Shown here: in pieces, positions 22,391 to 33,260 of the stretch
Layout: the number at the start of each line of letters is the position of its first letter
Position numbering within the stretch: position 1 is the first letter of the stretch
Origin: Hygrocybe punicea
Taxonomy: Eukaryota; Basidiomycota; Agaricomycetes; Agaricales; Hygrophoraceae
Assembly: GCA_963556145.1 (NCBI GenBank)
Contig: OY744472.1
Coordinates: 806,001 to 870,000, forward strand
Reading direction: 5' to 3'
Length of the DNA stretch: 64,000 nucleotides
Program-made: the position numbers and the translations under genes
The notes under the pieces: generated by a model
The model's input: the letters and a program-made list of their open reading frames with translations, nothing else
Told to the model about the DNA's origin: nothing
Database searches by the model: none

Positions 22391-23569
22391 TCAGTTCCCC
22401 TTGTTGATAAAAACCGAGGATGAGTGTAGGGGTATGCCGCGCCGTCGTGCTTCGCTTCGAGGGTACGTTGGAATTGTCGCCGATCTGTTCGAATTTGGAT
22501 CGCGTATCGTAATCGTCTGGTCTTCATTGCGGTAATTCTTGACAACGCTTTCCGTAAGTACGTCGAATGGTTGTCCCAGGAGAATATGGTACGCGGGGTC
22601 ACGGATGACATGCATCTGAAGGAAAAGCGTGATGTCGCCAATTTTACAAGGAACATTCCGCGCAAGACCCAGGGACTGATCAATCGAACCATTCGCCGAC
22701 TGCATATTGAGACGAATCGCCGGGTCGTAGGGAAGGCTAAACTGATGGCAGACGTCTTCCAACATTGCGACAATCTGAGAACCAGGGTCAATGATGCTAC
22801 CGACTTGTTCTTGTCCATCGACGAGCAAATTAACGGTGCGTAGAGCATGCGATTCTTTTGCGACGGTAAGGATTTCAGGAATTTCGCCTGGCGAGAGACT
22901 CATGAGGTAGGTCTCATATGGGTCGGGAACAATGATGGGTTGCGGTTCAGCGGAGGCATTTTTGCAAGTGTTCTCACATGACGCAAAAGGAAGTGGGTCG
23001 TCGGCGAAGATGTTAACTTTTACCGGCAATGCGCCAGGAAGTTGGACTCGCTTGGGCATAATATCATTGCGAAGTTTCGAACGACAGTCCGGAGAAATTG
23101 AGAACAATTCCATTGGTGTGAGCGTGACACAGGGAGCTGCCATAGAGCGCGAGTAAACCTCACTAATAATCTTAGAGTCCTGGATAGGGGCTTGAGTGCG
23201 ATACGCGGGTTCTTTATCCTTAGATTGTTTTAACGGTGGACCTGCAAAATTACATTCGTGTGGCGGGCGGTATGCGGTTTCCAGTGCGGATGCGAAGGGA
23301 TGGATGGGCGGTTCTGCGGTAGGAGCGGGTGTCACAGGCAAAGGGGCTTGTTGCGCGGTTGATTGATCAGGCGCGGGCTGAGCGCATGGACGAGGTAAAC
23401 TGGTGGTAGATGGGACAGGTTTGCGCTGACGAGGAATCTCTACGCCATCAAATTTTACCTTTTTAAGCACGAAAAGTTCGTGTTCCAGTTCCTCAATGCG
23501 CAAATTGTTAGAGCTCATCGCCGACGCCAGGACGTTAGCGTGAACTGCAGGAGATACGCTATACATCAT
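22391..23569 (-). pseudogene. Gypsy Gag end and aspartic protease
   Basis: This 392-codon ORF carries a coiled-coil-like segment (NNLRIEELEHELFVLKK), a Pro-rich linker, and a retropepsin domain near residues 250-345: VDGQEQVGSIIDPGSQIVAM (catalytic DPG, a variant of DSG/DTG) and YHILLGQPFDV. It is in a different frame from both its neighbours, so there is a frameshift near 23620 and another near 22400; an intact relative would presumably have one continuous ORF. Confidence 0.85.
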
Positions 23570-23607
23570 TTGACCGACATTGTTGGTACTGGTTTGTTGC
23601 GTCGCAG

Positions 23608-24386
23608 CTAATTGATGCGCTCCTTCATAGAATTGCCGGGTAATTGGCGCGGGCAGAAAGCGCCAGAGGGTAGAACAATTTTCTTGTCGATATTTTCTCG
23701 GATGCGTCCAGCATTGATATATTCAATCACATGTGGGCAGTTCGGCCTAAAGTGACCGGGTAGGTTGCAGAAGTGGCAATTGCCATTCACCGCTGTCTCG
23801 GACTGAGTCGTTCTCGTAGGGGGCGCATGAGCAGCGGTATGGGAGGTATGGGAGCATGGCGCAGAGCTTTTAGACGCGTGCGGATCCATAATTTTATTTA
23901 CTGCTTGGACCACAGTATCGACGATGAGTGTGACGTCGTCCCGTTTGATCGAAGAAGACTCGGAAGAGGTCGCGGACATTGGTTTACCTTCCTTAGGCAT
24001 GTTCGTGGGACCGGTACCATGAAGAACGAACTGCGCTGCCGCTTGGATTTCATGTAGCAGATAGGGGTCATCGGGAAAGTGATCAGGTAGCTTTAGCTGT
24101 AGTCGCTGCGTGATGCGCGTCCAGAGAGACTTTTGGAACCCGCGAATGTACGCGCGACTTTGCTCAGCTTCGGAGATGCGATTCTTTTTACAGAGAAATT
24201 TCGTGATAGTGAGGAACGCGTGATGATAAGCGCCAAGCTCTATGATGTTTGCGATTCCCGACTGATGTTGTTTCTCGACGAGTTTCTCCATATCCAATAC
24301 GGACCATTTCCTCTCGTCTTCCGAACCAGGATAAAGCTTATACACAGCCTTTGTGAACTCTTCGTAAGTCGATGCCAGTTCGTACT
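23608..24386 (-). pseudogene. Gypsy Gag, C-terminal part with zinc knuckle
   Basis: Continues the gag frame from 30410 after removal of the hAT insertion. It shows a capsid-like helical region (EEFTKAVYKLYPGSEDERK, YIRGFQKSLWTRI) and a CCHC zinc knuckle (CHFCNLPGHFRPNCP) near the end. It terminates at 23608 by a frameshift relative to the next ORF. Confidence 0.85.
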
Positions 24387-24652
24387 TAGTGTTTTAAGGT
24401 CCAGTCCATAGGACCGGAAAAAAACCGGGACCCAACCGGACTGAACCGCAAAAAGACCGGACCACCGGTTGCGGTTGTGCTAATTTTAGAAATTTCCGGT
24501 TGTGGTTGCATTAGCTCATTTATTTTGAGGCAACCTTCCATAACCGGTTGCAACCAGTTGCAACTGGGACCTACCGGTCCACATTTGCTATGTAAATTTA
24601 TCGAAGTGATAACAATGTCAAATAGTGTGTCTGCCAATTTTCTCGCAACCTC

Positions 24653-27600
24653 ATGGCATCTCGCAAAACAAAACACGCAAAACCCTCTAAAAGTGGTAAA
24701 AAGGGCTCAAATAGCAAGACCAAATGCAAGCATCGGGCAACTGACAGCTCTGATAGTGATACCACCTTACCGTCAAAGTCCTTACGGCCAGCACAAAAAC
24801 GCACGAAGATATCAGAAGTTGAGGAAGTAGACAATAATCCAGATTCGTCGGGGGCTGAATCTGTCCTGATTGTCGACGCTGAATCTGTTGATGAATCGGC
24901 ACATGAGGTAAGAGTATTCCTAGAGCCCTTGACGACGAGTATCTTACACAGAGATTTCAGGATGATCTTGATGACATCCATCGTCCTGGCATCCCAGATC
25001 AGAATTTGGTCAAGGCTGATTCTTCGCGTGATCTGCTCACCATCTTTTCCGACAGAGTCACCGTCAAGTTTACAAATAAAAATGTCGTACAAACATTGAA
25101 AGGGCGCTGGTGCAAAGTGTGCAAGTAAGTCTCTAAACTATTATCCCAGTGCTCAAGTTACTAAAATTGAGCAGAGCCGACAATGCCTTCATTTCTGGCC
25201 ATGGAATGCGCAAAGCCTTCCACATCGGAGGCAACTCTTCATGTCGGCAACACATCCGTCAGCATTACGAGGTTTACAAAACACGCTGCGATGCCGAACA
25301 CATTACCATCCACCACTGGGCAATTCCACGGCCGGTGTGGAAAGAGATGCAAATGGCCAAAAACGAACGTAAAGCTGGACGAAGTGAACAAGGAATGCTC
25401 AGTGATGTATTTCCCAAAATCAATGGACCAAAAGATTTCATGCGCGAGGGTGTTCTACATGCAGTTTCCAAGTTTATTGTGTGTGATGATCAGGTAATCG
25501 TTTCATGTCCGGAATTTTTGGAACGTGCGTTTTCTAATTATTAACAATCTTTAGCCGTCGCGAACAATTTCTCATTCACGAATTGTCTCGTCGCCATGAG
25601 ACCACGCTCCACTCAAGCTGACCTTCCATCTACCCACGACGTCACGACCTACATTCATAATGAGTTCGTTCGATTGCTCCAGGACTTCAGAAAAAGCATT
25701 TCAGTGAGTGTGAATCTGGCTTGAACAAGAGGCTCCTCCCAGCTCGTATTTCAGACAGCACCAGGCAAGGTTTCTGCCACCTTCGACAGTTGGACAGTTG
25801 ACACCACAAAGGCATCCTTCCTTGGAATTACTGCGCATTGGATCGAGATCAAGGATTCCAAGTGGTCCCTCCGTTCCGAGGTAATTGCGTTCCGCGGGAT
25901 TTCTGGTGAACATAGTGGGGATAATCTTGGGAAATACGTTGTCGGGCTTTGCGACCAGATTGGTATCATTGACGCCAAGAGCTCAAAGGTAATCCGTAAT
26001 CTATTTTACTATAGCTGATTCACCTACACAATCAGCTGTTTTGCGTGACTGCTGACAATACTTCAAATAATGACACGACTTGCCTTACCATCAAGAATAT
26101 TCATGCGCGCCAAAAACTTGAAATGTGGCCTGCAGATGAGCGCCGTCTTCCGTGAGCATTTTCATTTCTCTCAGAGTTGATCATTCTCAACCTTTACATT
26201 GTAGATGCCTTGCCCATGTCGTGAACCTGGGAACTATTGACTTCATGTCCCATATCACCAAGATTTCCGCGGTTGAAACTGCTACGGCAATTTGGGAGTA
26301 CGACCCGTCATTACCAGGAAACCGGGTCCTTGGCCATTCTTTGGATGTCATATCGGCCATCCGAACACTTGCCATCAAGGTGTGGAGTGTCTATTGTCGT
26401 CTTACTGTTTACTATTCCCCCCCTAGATCCAGTCGTCAGGACAGCGCATCGAGTATTTCGAGAAGCTCCAGCTGCAGTGCAGCATCACGACCCCTCTCAA
26501 AATTCCTCTCCATGGTAACACCCAGTGGGGTACCGCATTCAACATGCTCAGTAGAGCACATCAGCTCAAACAGGTCAGTATTTCAATTTCCTTGGCATAA
26601 TTCACATGCTCACCGAGACATAGCCCATCAAACTTTTTATTGCATCCGCTGATGAGTTATATGGACCCATCACAACAATTCGCCGAGATGGGCGGATTGT
26701 CAAACGCATACCATGGTCAGCGTTCCAACTGAAAGAGGCCGACTGGACCCGGGTCCTTGATGTGAAGACAATTCTTGCCGTAAGTTGGTCTTACTTAAAA
26801 CTTACGGTTGCCGTGATAATGTGGAACTGTAGGACGCAAACAAGATCCAACAATATTTCTCGGCAGACAAGAAGCCTACACTTTGGCGTGCTCTTCCAGC
26901 ACTGGAACGTTTACAAACTGCGTGGGAAGCCAAGCGCGACAATCCGAGATATCAACTTTACAAAGACGCGATAATGGATGGTCTCGAGAAAATCAAGAAG
27001 TATTACACCCGATTTGATGAGAAACCAGCATACGTTCTTGCATTAGGTATGTGCCCACTTCTGCTGGTGGATTCGAGATGATTACAAACAAGCTTTTAGT
27101 GTTGCACCCATACTACAAACTTAACTACATCAAGCTCGCTTGGGGAGGAGCAGAAGAACAAATGGCAGATATTGCGGCTGGTAACCACGATGCAAAGAAT
27201 TGGCAAGCGGAGGCAGAAAAAATCGTTGAGAATATGGTATTTATGTCAGTCATCTTTCCTACTATCTGTTGACTATAGTTACAGATGGAGGCCTATCACA
27301 ACATTGGCTACTCTCCTTTTGCGACGCCAGCTCCAGGATCACCCGTGAAAACACCATCATTCCCTGCTGATGATGAAAACGAAGTTGACAATTTTGATTT
27401 ACACCGCCGGCTGCTTCTTTCTCAGTCAATATCTAATGAGGGATGGCGAGCAGAGCTTCGCCGATACTTGACAGATATCCCGCAGGATGTCTCAAAAGAG
27501 ACTGATATCGTAGAATGGTGGAGTGTAAGTGGTTCTCGTTGACTCAGGCTTCATTCGGGCCTTACCAATTTCTGGCCCAGCATCACACCAAGGTGTATCC

Positions 27601-27904
27601 TACGCTCGCAAGAATTGCCCTTGACATTCTTCCTGTTCAGGCCTCCTCAGTCCCTTGCGAATGGTTATTTTCAGCTGGCAAGCTGGTTGCTTCTGATCGC
27701 CGATCGCGACTCGGTGCTGGATGATTTGAGGAACTTCAAATGCTAAAATTCAACTGGCGCCAGTCTCTCGTTGACCTCGCCGCATGGACTTCTGATCAAG
27801 TGGAAGAATGTGATCTTGAGCAATATATTGAAATACTTGAAGATGATGCTGCTGAAGTGGAATGGGACGTAGAAGAAGATGAAATTCAAGCAGCTCAGTA
27901 TTAG
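24653..27904 (+). pseudogene. hAT-family transposase, decayed
   Basis: At least ten exons. After a Ser/Lys-rich N-terminus comes a BED-type zinc finger (GRWCKVCK, then HIGGNSSCRQHIRQHYEVYK). The RNase H-like core shows TFDSWTVDTTKASFLGITAH, VTADNTSNN and CLAHVVNLG. The C-terminal hAT dimerisation region shows DIVEWW, YPTLARIALDILPVQASSVP, then CEWLFSAGK. Lesions: TGA at 27722-27724 just before FEELQMLKFNWRQSL; PCEWLFS where the family has PCERLFS or PCERVFS (a CGG to TGG change); and the expected acceptor at 25546-25547 reads AA where AG would keep the frame (exon resuming SLAVANNF). All three fit C-to-T or G-to-A transitions. It is therefore probably inactive, although the ends are well preserved. 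Confidence 0.88.
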
Positions 27905-28216
27905 TTACCATCTGTAACATGGGACTCGTTATTTGCTACATTATTACATTTGGTTTGATACAGTACAATTATGAATAAGGATCTAGAATTGGGTGCTGAG
28001 CGCTGAGTGCCGAGTGAGCGTTTGTGAATGGGAGTTACCATTACTAGCACGACTCGTTCCTCCTTCAACCTCTCCACACATACTCGACCTTGCTTCGACA
28101 CACTCATTCCTTGCTTCATCCTGTCACGGTTCGGCTTGTCATCCCAATTGTTTTCTGGTACGTCTCTCTTAATCCCTATTGTCTCATGATTCTATTGTTA
28201 TTATTATGCACTGTTC

Positions 28217-29240
28217 ATCCAAATCTGATCAGTCATTAGCGGCACGGAAAGGACGACGATCTGGAGGAGGTCGTTTTCCTCCAGTAGCTGGAGAACTTGA
28301 ACACGATGCTCAAATCGGTTAGCTTGCATAGTGTCCCTGGTATCTTTCTTGTTGAACATGCCAAGGTCATCATCCACCAGGATAGCTATGACGTGCAAAC
28401 AAAGAAGGCTCGGGCAGCAATTTTCAAGGACTTGCGTAGCGTCATTGAGTTTGACAGATCCAAGGTCGACTACTGCCACCTGGCTTTGCTCTGCGACCTA
28501 AAGAGGGACGATTGCCATGGCGTCTCCGAGAACATTATATTTGGTCAAATGGCTCCCATGGGTACAGGATCTTTCGATGTTGCGGTCAATATCAATATGT
28601 TGAAGGACGCCATTGTGGATTATCGGCTACCTACGCACAAAATGCTGTCAGTACCGGCTGATGGAGGCATGATGCCAGGTCAGGGGGTAATGACACCTTA
28701 CGACGCTGACTCTCCTATGTGGGAGGGTGGGATGTTCAAGGGGGAGTCCGCTGCTTTCTCACCGCTTGCAGGTAATGGTCGGGAGGACCCAGGGACCTTC
28801 CAGTGGTCGGTCTTCAGTCAGAGCCCAATAGGAGCCGGTGGAATTCCTGCGGGCTCGATGTACAGTCCCAGCTCACCAAACGCCTACTCTCCAACCTCCC
28901 CCATATATGTTCCTCAATCACCATTCGGTGGTGCGACTTCCCCAACTTCACCATATGCGACTTCACCATTCTACGATCATGGATGCGGACCGACATCACC
29001 AACTTATTCACCAACGTCTCCAGTCCTCAACCTTACCTCACCAGGTTACTCACCTATGAGTCCTCACTATTCACCTCCATCTCCGTCCTTCTCTCTGACG
29101 TCCCCATTTACGACTTTACCATGTGCCACTTCATCACCGACTGATTCCTTGATGTCGCCAGCTTACTCGGCCATGAGTCCTTGCCATTTTCTGAACTCTA
29201 CATCTTTTTTTTCCTCATTTGGTCTAGCATCACCCAGATG
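28217..29240 (+). pseudogene. Captured RPB1 (RNA polymerase II largest subunit) C-terminal fragment
   Basis: The frame containing 28297-29298 reads a clear RPB1 C-terminal region: KDDDLEE, VIEFD, HLALLCDL, DDCHGVSENI, GQMAPMGTGSFDV, DGGMMPGQGVMTPYDADSPM and ESAAFSPLAGNG, followed by heptad-like CTD repeats (YSPSSPNAYSPTSP, GPTSPTYSPTSP, GYSPMSPHYSPPSP). RPB1 is the catalytic subunit of RNA polymerase II; its CTD recruits processing factors. This copy is a fragment: one in-frame TAG lies near 28286, and compared with normal RPB1 several blocks are absent (between QTKK and ARAAIF; between LALLCDL and KRDDCHGV), mostly in frame. The catalytic core is missing. It lies wholly between the hAT ends, so it was carried in as transposon cargo. 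A GTAGGT donor at 29239 and a TTTAG acceptor at 29299 could splice it to the next ORFs. Confidence 0.9.
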
Positions 29241-29299
29241 TAGGTTTCTCGAATATACGGTGTTTTATCATTTGGCTAATGATCTGTTTCTGGTTTAGT

Positions 29300-30150
29300 A
29301 TTCATGCGGATTTCACTTTCCAGAATCCCAACTCCGAAATATTCGCCAAGTTCCACAGGCTTCGTTGAGTTCCAATCACGGATGTTGCTCGGCTCTGTTT
29401 GCAATGTGTGGTACGTGGCTTGCTTCGCTTGCTTAGTGCTGACATTTAAATAGATGTAGGATTGATGTGAATGCTTCCTATCATCCCCTCTGTCCGACTT
29501 GTCGCACCATCACGATGTTAACTGCAAATTTCACCGTCAAAGACTTCCCGGTTGATGATGAGGCACTGGAAGTTGCTCAAGCACTTCACACTGCCAGCTA
29601 TCGGGTCCAAACTACACGGTGGTCCTACATGGTTTTGTTTTGGTGGAAAGTAAGTACTCAATGCACCCCGACAATCTGGCACTGAACCACTTTGGCAGAA
29701 CATCGCACCCCGCTTTCCAAACATTGCCAGGGATGTGAACTCCCGTGTCACGGCTCTCAGGGATACTGGTGCAATGGATTTGGTTTCGCTGGCTGCCAAC
29801 AATACTGCAAGCACCCTGTTTCTTGAAGGATACACCTTCCGTGCTCGTCTCGTCGAGTTTCTTGCTATCTGTGTTGTTGTATGTAATATTCTCATTTGCT
29901 TGGACACAACTGATGGCAGTGTAGCTTGAGGCGGGTATCCAAGGCCACATTATTTCAGACAATACCAATGATAATTCAGTCATGCTGAATGAGCTCAACA
30001 TGGAGAGGTATGTGTTACACAAGTCACAACCATGCTTATCTGAACTATGGAAACACAGAGCCACCTCTCCGATTCAGCCCCTTGAGTCCGAGTTTGAGTG
30101 GAATACAGATGATGACGAAGAGGATATGCCTGATTTAGTACCTGTGTAGA
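29300..30150 (+). CDS. Unrecognised multi-exon ORFs at the hAT 3' side
   Basis: ORFs 29467-29640, 29690-29880 and about 29925-30148 look like exons of one gene (introns such as 29649-29697). One short CPTCRT pair could belong to a zinc site. Other segments read ALEVAQALHTAS, FPNIARDVNSRVTALRDTG and an acidic C-terminus ending DMPDLVPV. I recognise no family. It is inside the hAT element, downstream of the RPB1 fragment, so it may be additional captured DNA or a second element gene. Confidence 0.4.
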
Positions 30151-30409
30151 TTACAATGTCACATCAGCTGTCACTTGCAAATGCGAAGACCGGTCCAGAC
30201 CTGGTGTAAAACCGGTCTGGACTGGTTATTAACTGGTTGTAGTTAAGACCGGTTTGGACTGGTTAATGGACTGAAAAAAACCGATGGCAACCGGTTGTCT
30301 TAGGTCCGGTCCAGTTTTTTGAGTTTTCAGAAAATAAGACAACCGGTCCAGTCCCGGTTAATGTCCAAAAAAGGCAAAAAACCGGACCTGACCGGACTTT
30401 AAAACACTA

Positions 30410-31039
30410 TTCGTACTCGTCGAGCGATTCCCAAAGTTCAGCGGTGTCTATGTCGTGATAGCGCAACGCATATTTCTTTTTTTCAACAGCGTCGGCTACT
30501 GCGCACGAATCGAATTGGGCCCCGAGCTCGTCAAAGTATTGGCGAAGTTCGCGTGGGTGCTCCGGCGAGAAACTGGGAGCGGTATTATGACCGCGAGCGG
30601 GCATTTGCGGTGGAGTCACCATTGTTTGAGCTGCGGGTGGTGGCATGGGTGGACGTGATGAGGTAGACGATGAGGAGGTGCTCAGTAGAATAGGAATAGA
30701 AGAATCGAGAGTGGATGTGGATGGTAAGTTAGAAAGCGGATCGGAAGAGGGGTCGGAAGTGTGTCGAGATAAAGAACCGCTAGCTGGTGTGGGAGATTGT
30801 GGATTGTAATCGCGCAGAGAATCGTGAAAATCAAGAGGTGTGCGAGGTGAATGAGAACAAAATCGATGTGAGGTATCGTGTTCGGAATCGGAGGAACTTT
30901 CGGTGAGTTCGTCGAGATCGCTGTCGAAGTCGGGGATATTCCGAGAGGTTGTCACACGTTGTTGCGCTTGATGCTGTACTGAGCTACGAGTACGATATCT
31001 GTTGGTAGCTATGGTGCTCGAACTAGACGCGTTAGTCAA
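30410..31039 (-). pseudogene. Gypsy Gag, N-terminal part
   Basis: Starts MTNASSSSTIATNRYRTRSS at 31039 and runs as a Ser/Pro/Thr-rich, low-complexity N-terminal region to IDTAELWESLDEYE, where the hAT interrupts it. After the insertion and one duplicate are removed, the frame continues at 24386. This gag is typical in length and composition for fungal Ty3/gypsy. Confidence 0.85.
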
Positions 31040-31697
31040 AGGAGTGGTTTAAATGTTAAGTCCCCTCGCGGTGGGCTCCAGAAAATGATACGGTTTCCAC
31101 GTCTACCCCGGATAAAGAGATAATAAATGATGAAAAATGTCGCAAAGGTGCGAACGAGACTTGGGGACACTCCTGACAATAACGCGATAGTGCGCGATAA
31201 TATGCGCGATAAAATAAACAAACGCGAAGAGTCGCAAGACAACGCGATGTCGCAACGCAGTGATAAACAAGGATCGGAAGGCTTAGCTGGGTGTCCTAGA
31301 TGACAGCGCAATACGCGGTGATGACGCAACAAGACGGAGGTTCTGCGCTACGACTTAGGTCACGATAGCGGAGAGTACGCGATGAGGAGAGACGCAGATT
31401 CGAGTGGGAATGACTAGATCTTTTAAAACTCAAGACGCAAACTAGTGGAGAGGGGAGAACTGGGTTCTTCTTCGTATATTTTCTACTACAGGACACTTTT
31501 TATATTCTAAAAGGATAGGGGTTTAAGGGTGGTTGAGTGAAATAGAAATGCAGCGAAATATCGCATGAAAGCGACGAAACGGGAACGGAATAGCGAAGGA
31601 TTTGAAATATCAGCGAATATCACATGAAAGTCGGCGAAAAGAAGAAGATAAATCGGATAAATTACATTTCTGGTATCGGGCTCGGTGTCCGACGGAC
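31040..31697 (-). repeat. Gypsy leader and partial LTR
   Basis: CpG-rich DNA of the same character as the gypsy coding region, with no protein match. It should contain the primer-binding site and part of the 5' LTR. The LTR continues at 32917-33190 after the family A insertion. The opposite LTR is missing, so LTR borders cannot be confirmed by comparison. Confidence 0.5.
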
Positions 31698-32916
31698 TAG
31701 TGTTGCCGTAGTTCGGTTCCGAACCTAGCCGAACCCGGTTCAAACCCCGAACCGAACCCTAGGTTCAGTCTAAGTTCAGCCAAGTGCTGAACCGGACCGC
31801 GGGTTCAGTTCCGGGTTTCGAGGCCTGCCGGATTTCCTGAACGGCTCCAAACCGCGTCCAAACCGCGAACGCGGATATTTTTAAGGTATTTATTTCATTT
31901 ATTTTTCGCATTCCTTTACTTACTTTTTCGTGTTAAACGGTATCATGTGACCGTTACAGGTAGCTTTCTTCACCAACACGCAACAACGCAAGGCCAATGA
32001 ACGTGACACAATGTCGCGTTCATGAACACAGGTACGTATTTTACTTTCCTGAACTTTACTAATGTTGCCTGCTACAGGAAGCTCGACCGCGACCGCAGTG
32101 TGACCACACCCACGGCCGCGAGATGACCACCAAACGCCAACCCAATGCCAACGGACGCGCGACAGCTGCAACACCACCACCACCACCACCACCACCACCA
32201 CCAGCGGCGGCAACAACAACGGCAACGACAACCACGACGGCCAGCAGCAGCAGCAGCAATGCCGGCAGCAGCAGCAGCAGCAACGGCAACGGCAACGGCA
32301 GCGGCAGCAGCAACGGCCACGACAGCAGCGGCAGCAGTGGCAGCAGCAACGGCGACGGCAGCAGGAGCAGCGCCGGCAGCGGCAGCAACGATGGCAGCAA
32401 CGACGGCAGCAACGACGGCAGCAACGACGGCAGCAGCAGTATCAGCAGCAACGGCGGCAACAGCAGCAACGGCGGCAACAGCAGCAACGGCGGCAACAGC
32501 AGCAGCAGCAGCAGCAGCAGCCGTGGCAGCAACACCACCACAACCATACCACCGCCCCGACGAGGACAACGGTTGGCAGCAGCAGCGCCGGCAATGCCAC
32601 GCAGGGACCACAGGACAAGACCCCCCGTCCCTCCACATCCCTTGGGGACACCGGAGGGCTCCCCCGCACCCATCTACCTCGCGAAGTGCAGCGCCGTATC
32701 TATTGATACGCGCCTGCCATTCGCGAGGAGAACGGACGGGGTGAGCCCACCTCGGTCTGGGTTTCAGACCGCGTCTGAACCCAGACCGAACGCAAAGAGA
32801 CGGTTCGACGCCGTCTGGGTCCGGGTTTGGCCATGCACCAAACCGGACCCGAAGTTCAGTTCGCGGTTCCGCCAAAAAGGGTCGGAACCGGACCGAACTG
32901 AACTTCGGCAACACTA
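31698..32916. mobile_element. Non-autonomous hAT-like element, family A copy 2
   Basis: Same termini as copies 1 and 3, in inverse orientation to them. The interior has ACC/AGC/GGC triplet tracts (32173-32545) that create long polyglycine/serine, polyalanine/threonine or polyleucine ORFs in several frames, none believable as genes. Flanks: GTGTCCGA occurs at 31685-31692 and directly after the element at 32917-32924, but five extra bases (CGGAC) separate the left copy from TAGTG. The conserved hairpin is at 31997-32023, with one base change. Confidence 0.85.
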
Positions 32917-33190
32917 GTGTCCGAACGTGTAGGATGTGTTTAACAGTCGTGACTCGTGTGTCAGCGTATTAAGACCAGGTCGCGTGGTTAAGATACAGCG
33001 AAGATGTCACGGTCACGCGCGCGTCGATCGGCATAAGTCGCGCAAGTCGTGGGCGGCGCGCTGATGTTTCACATGTACGCAGGACTGCGGAAGAGTCGTA
33101 GGGAAAGTAGAATTGACCATATGAGAGATTCCGTGCCCAAAGGGAGAGACTGCGTATCCCCGCCCCAATGGACATAAAATCGGAAAAGAA

Positions 33191-33260
33191 AAAAAAAAAA
33201 AGCCCATGTGCTTGAATGGAGCATCGGCACCCAAAAGAACTCGTTCCGATTAACACTAGT
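33191..33260 (+). repeat. Dispersed repeat motif E at the right edge of the gypsy element
   Basis: Contains GTGCTTGAATGGAGCATCGG, CACCC and GAACTCGTTCCGATT. It is related to and in the same orientation as 18945-19025, so the gypsy block is bracketed by two direct copies. A poly-A run (33187-33200) precedes it. Confidence 0.6.

Larger units (their letters stand above)
24387..30409 (+). mobile_element. hAT transposon (family B) with captured RPB1 fragment
   Basis: The ends are TAGTGTTTTAAGGTCCAGTC (left) and, inverted, TAGTGTTTTAAAGTCCGGTC (right). A perfect 8-bp duplication TTCGTACT flanks it (24379-24386 and 30410-30417), as expected for hAT. CCGGTT- and GGTTGCAAC-type subterminal repeats lie at about 24410-24580 and 30190-30390. 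It contains a multi-exon hAT transposase (24653-27904), an RPB1-derived segment (28217-29240) and further ORFs (29300-30150). Removing it and one duplicate restores the gypsy gag frame. At 6,023 bp it is longer than its transposase requires. Confidence 0.93.
19030..33190 (-). mobile_element. Decayed Ty3/gypsy retrotransposon, split by two insertions
   Basis: Reading right to left: LTR/leader region (33190-32917 and 31697-31040), gag start at 31039, gag split by the hAT at 24387-30409, gag end near 23608, protease domain, reverse transcriptase, RNase H and integrase down to about 19030. The order PR-RT-RH-IN defines Ty3/gypsy. Two frameshifts separate the three long ORFs, and at least two TGA stops lie in the integrase C-terminus. 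The pol 3' end and the 3' LTR are missing. A TGGAGCCCACC box near 31081-31071 (minus strand), between leader and gag, could be the primer-binding site; this is tentative because the LTR ends cannot be matched. Confidence 0.85.

Noticed and set aside
32072..32917. Long ORFs on both strands (up to 280 codons) of polyalanine, polyserine/glycine or polyleucine text, also at 44049-45363 and 4135-4737
   Set aside because: They are translations of triplet-repeat tracts inside family A, open in nearly all frames because of the repeat. The three copies differ in frame and length and show no domain.
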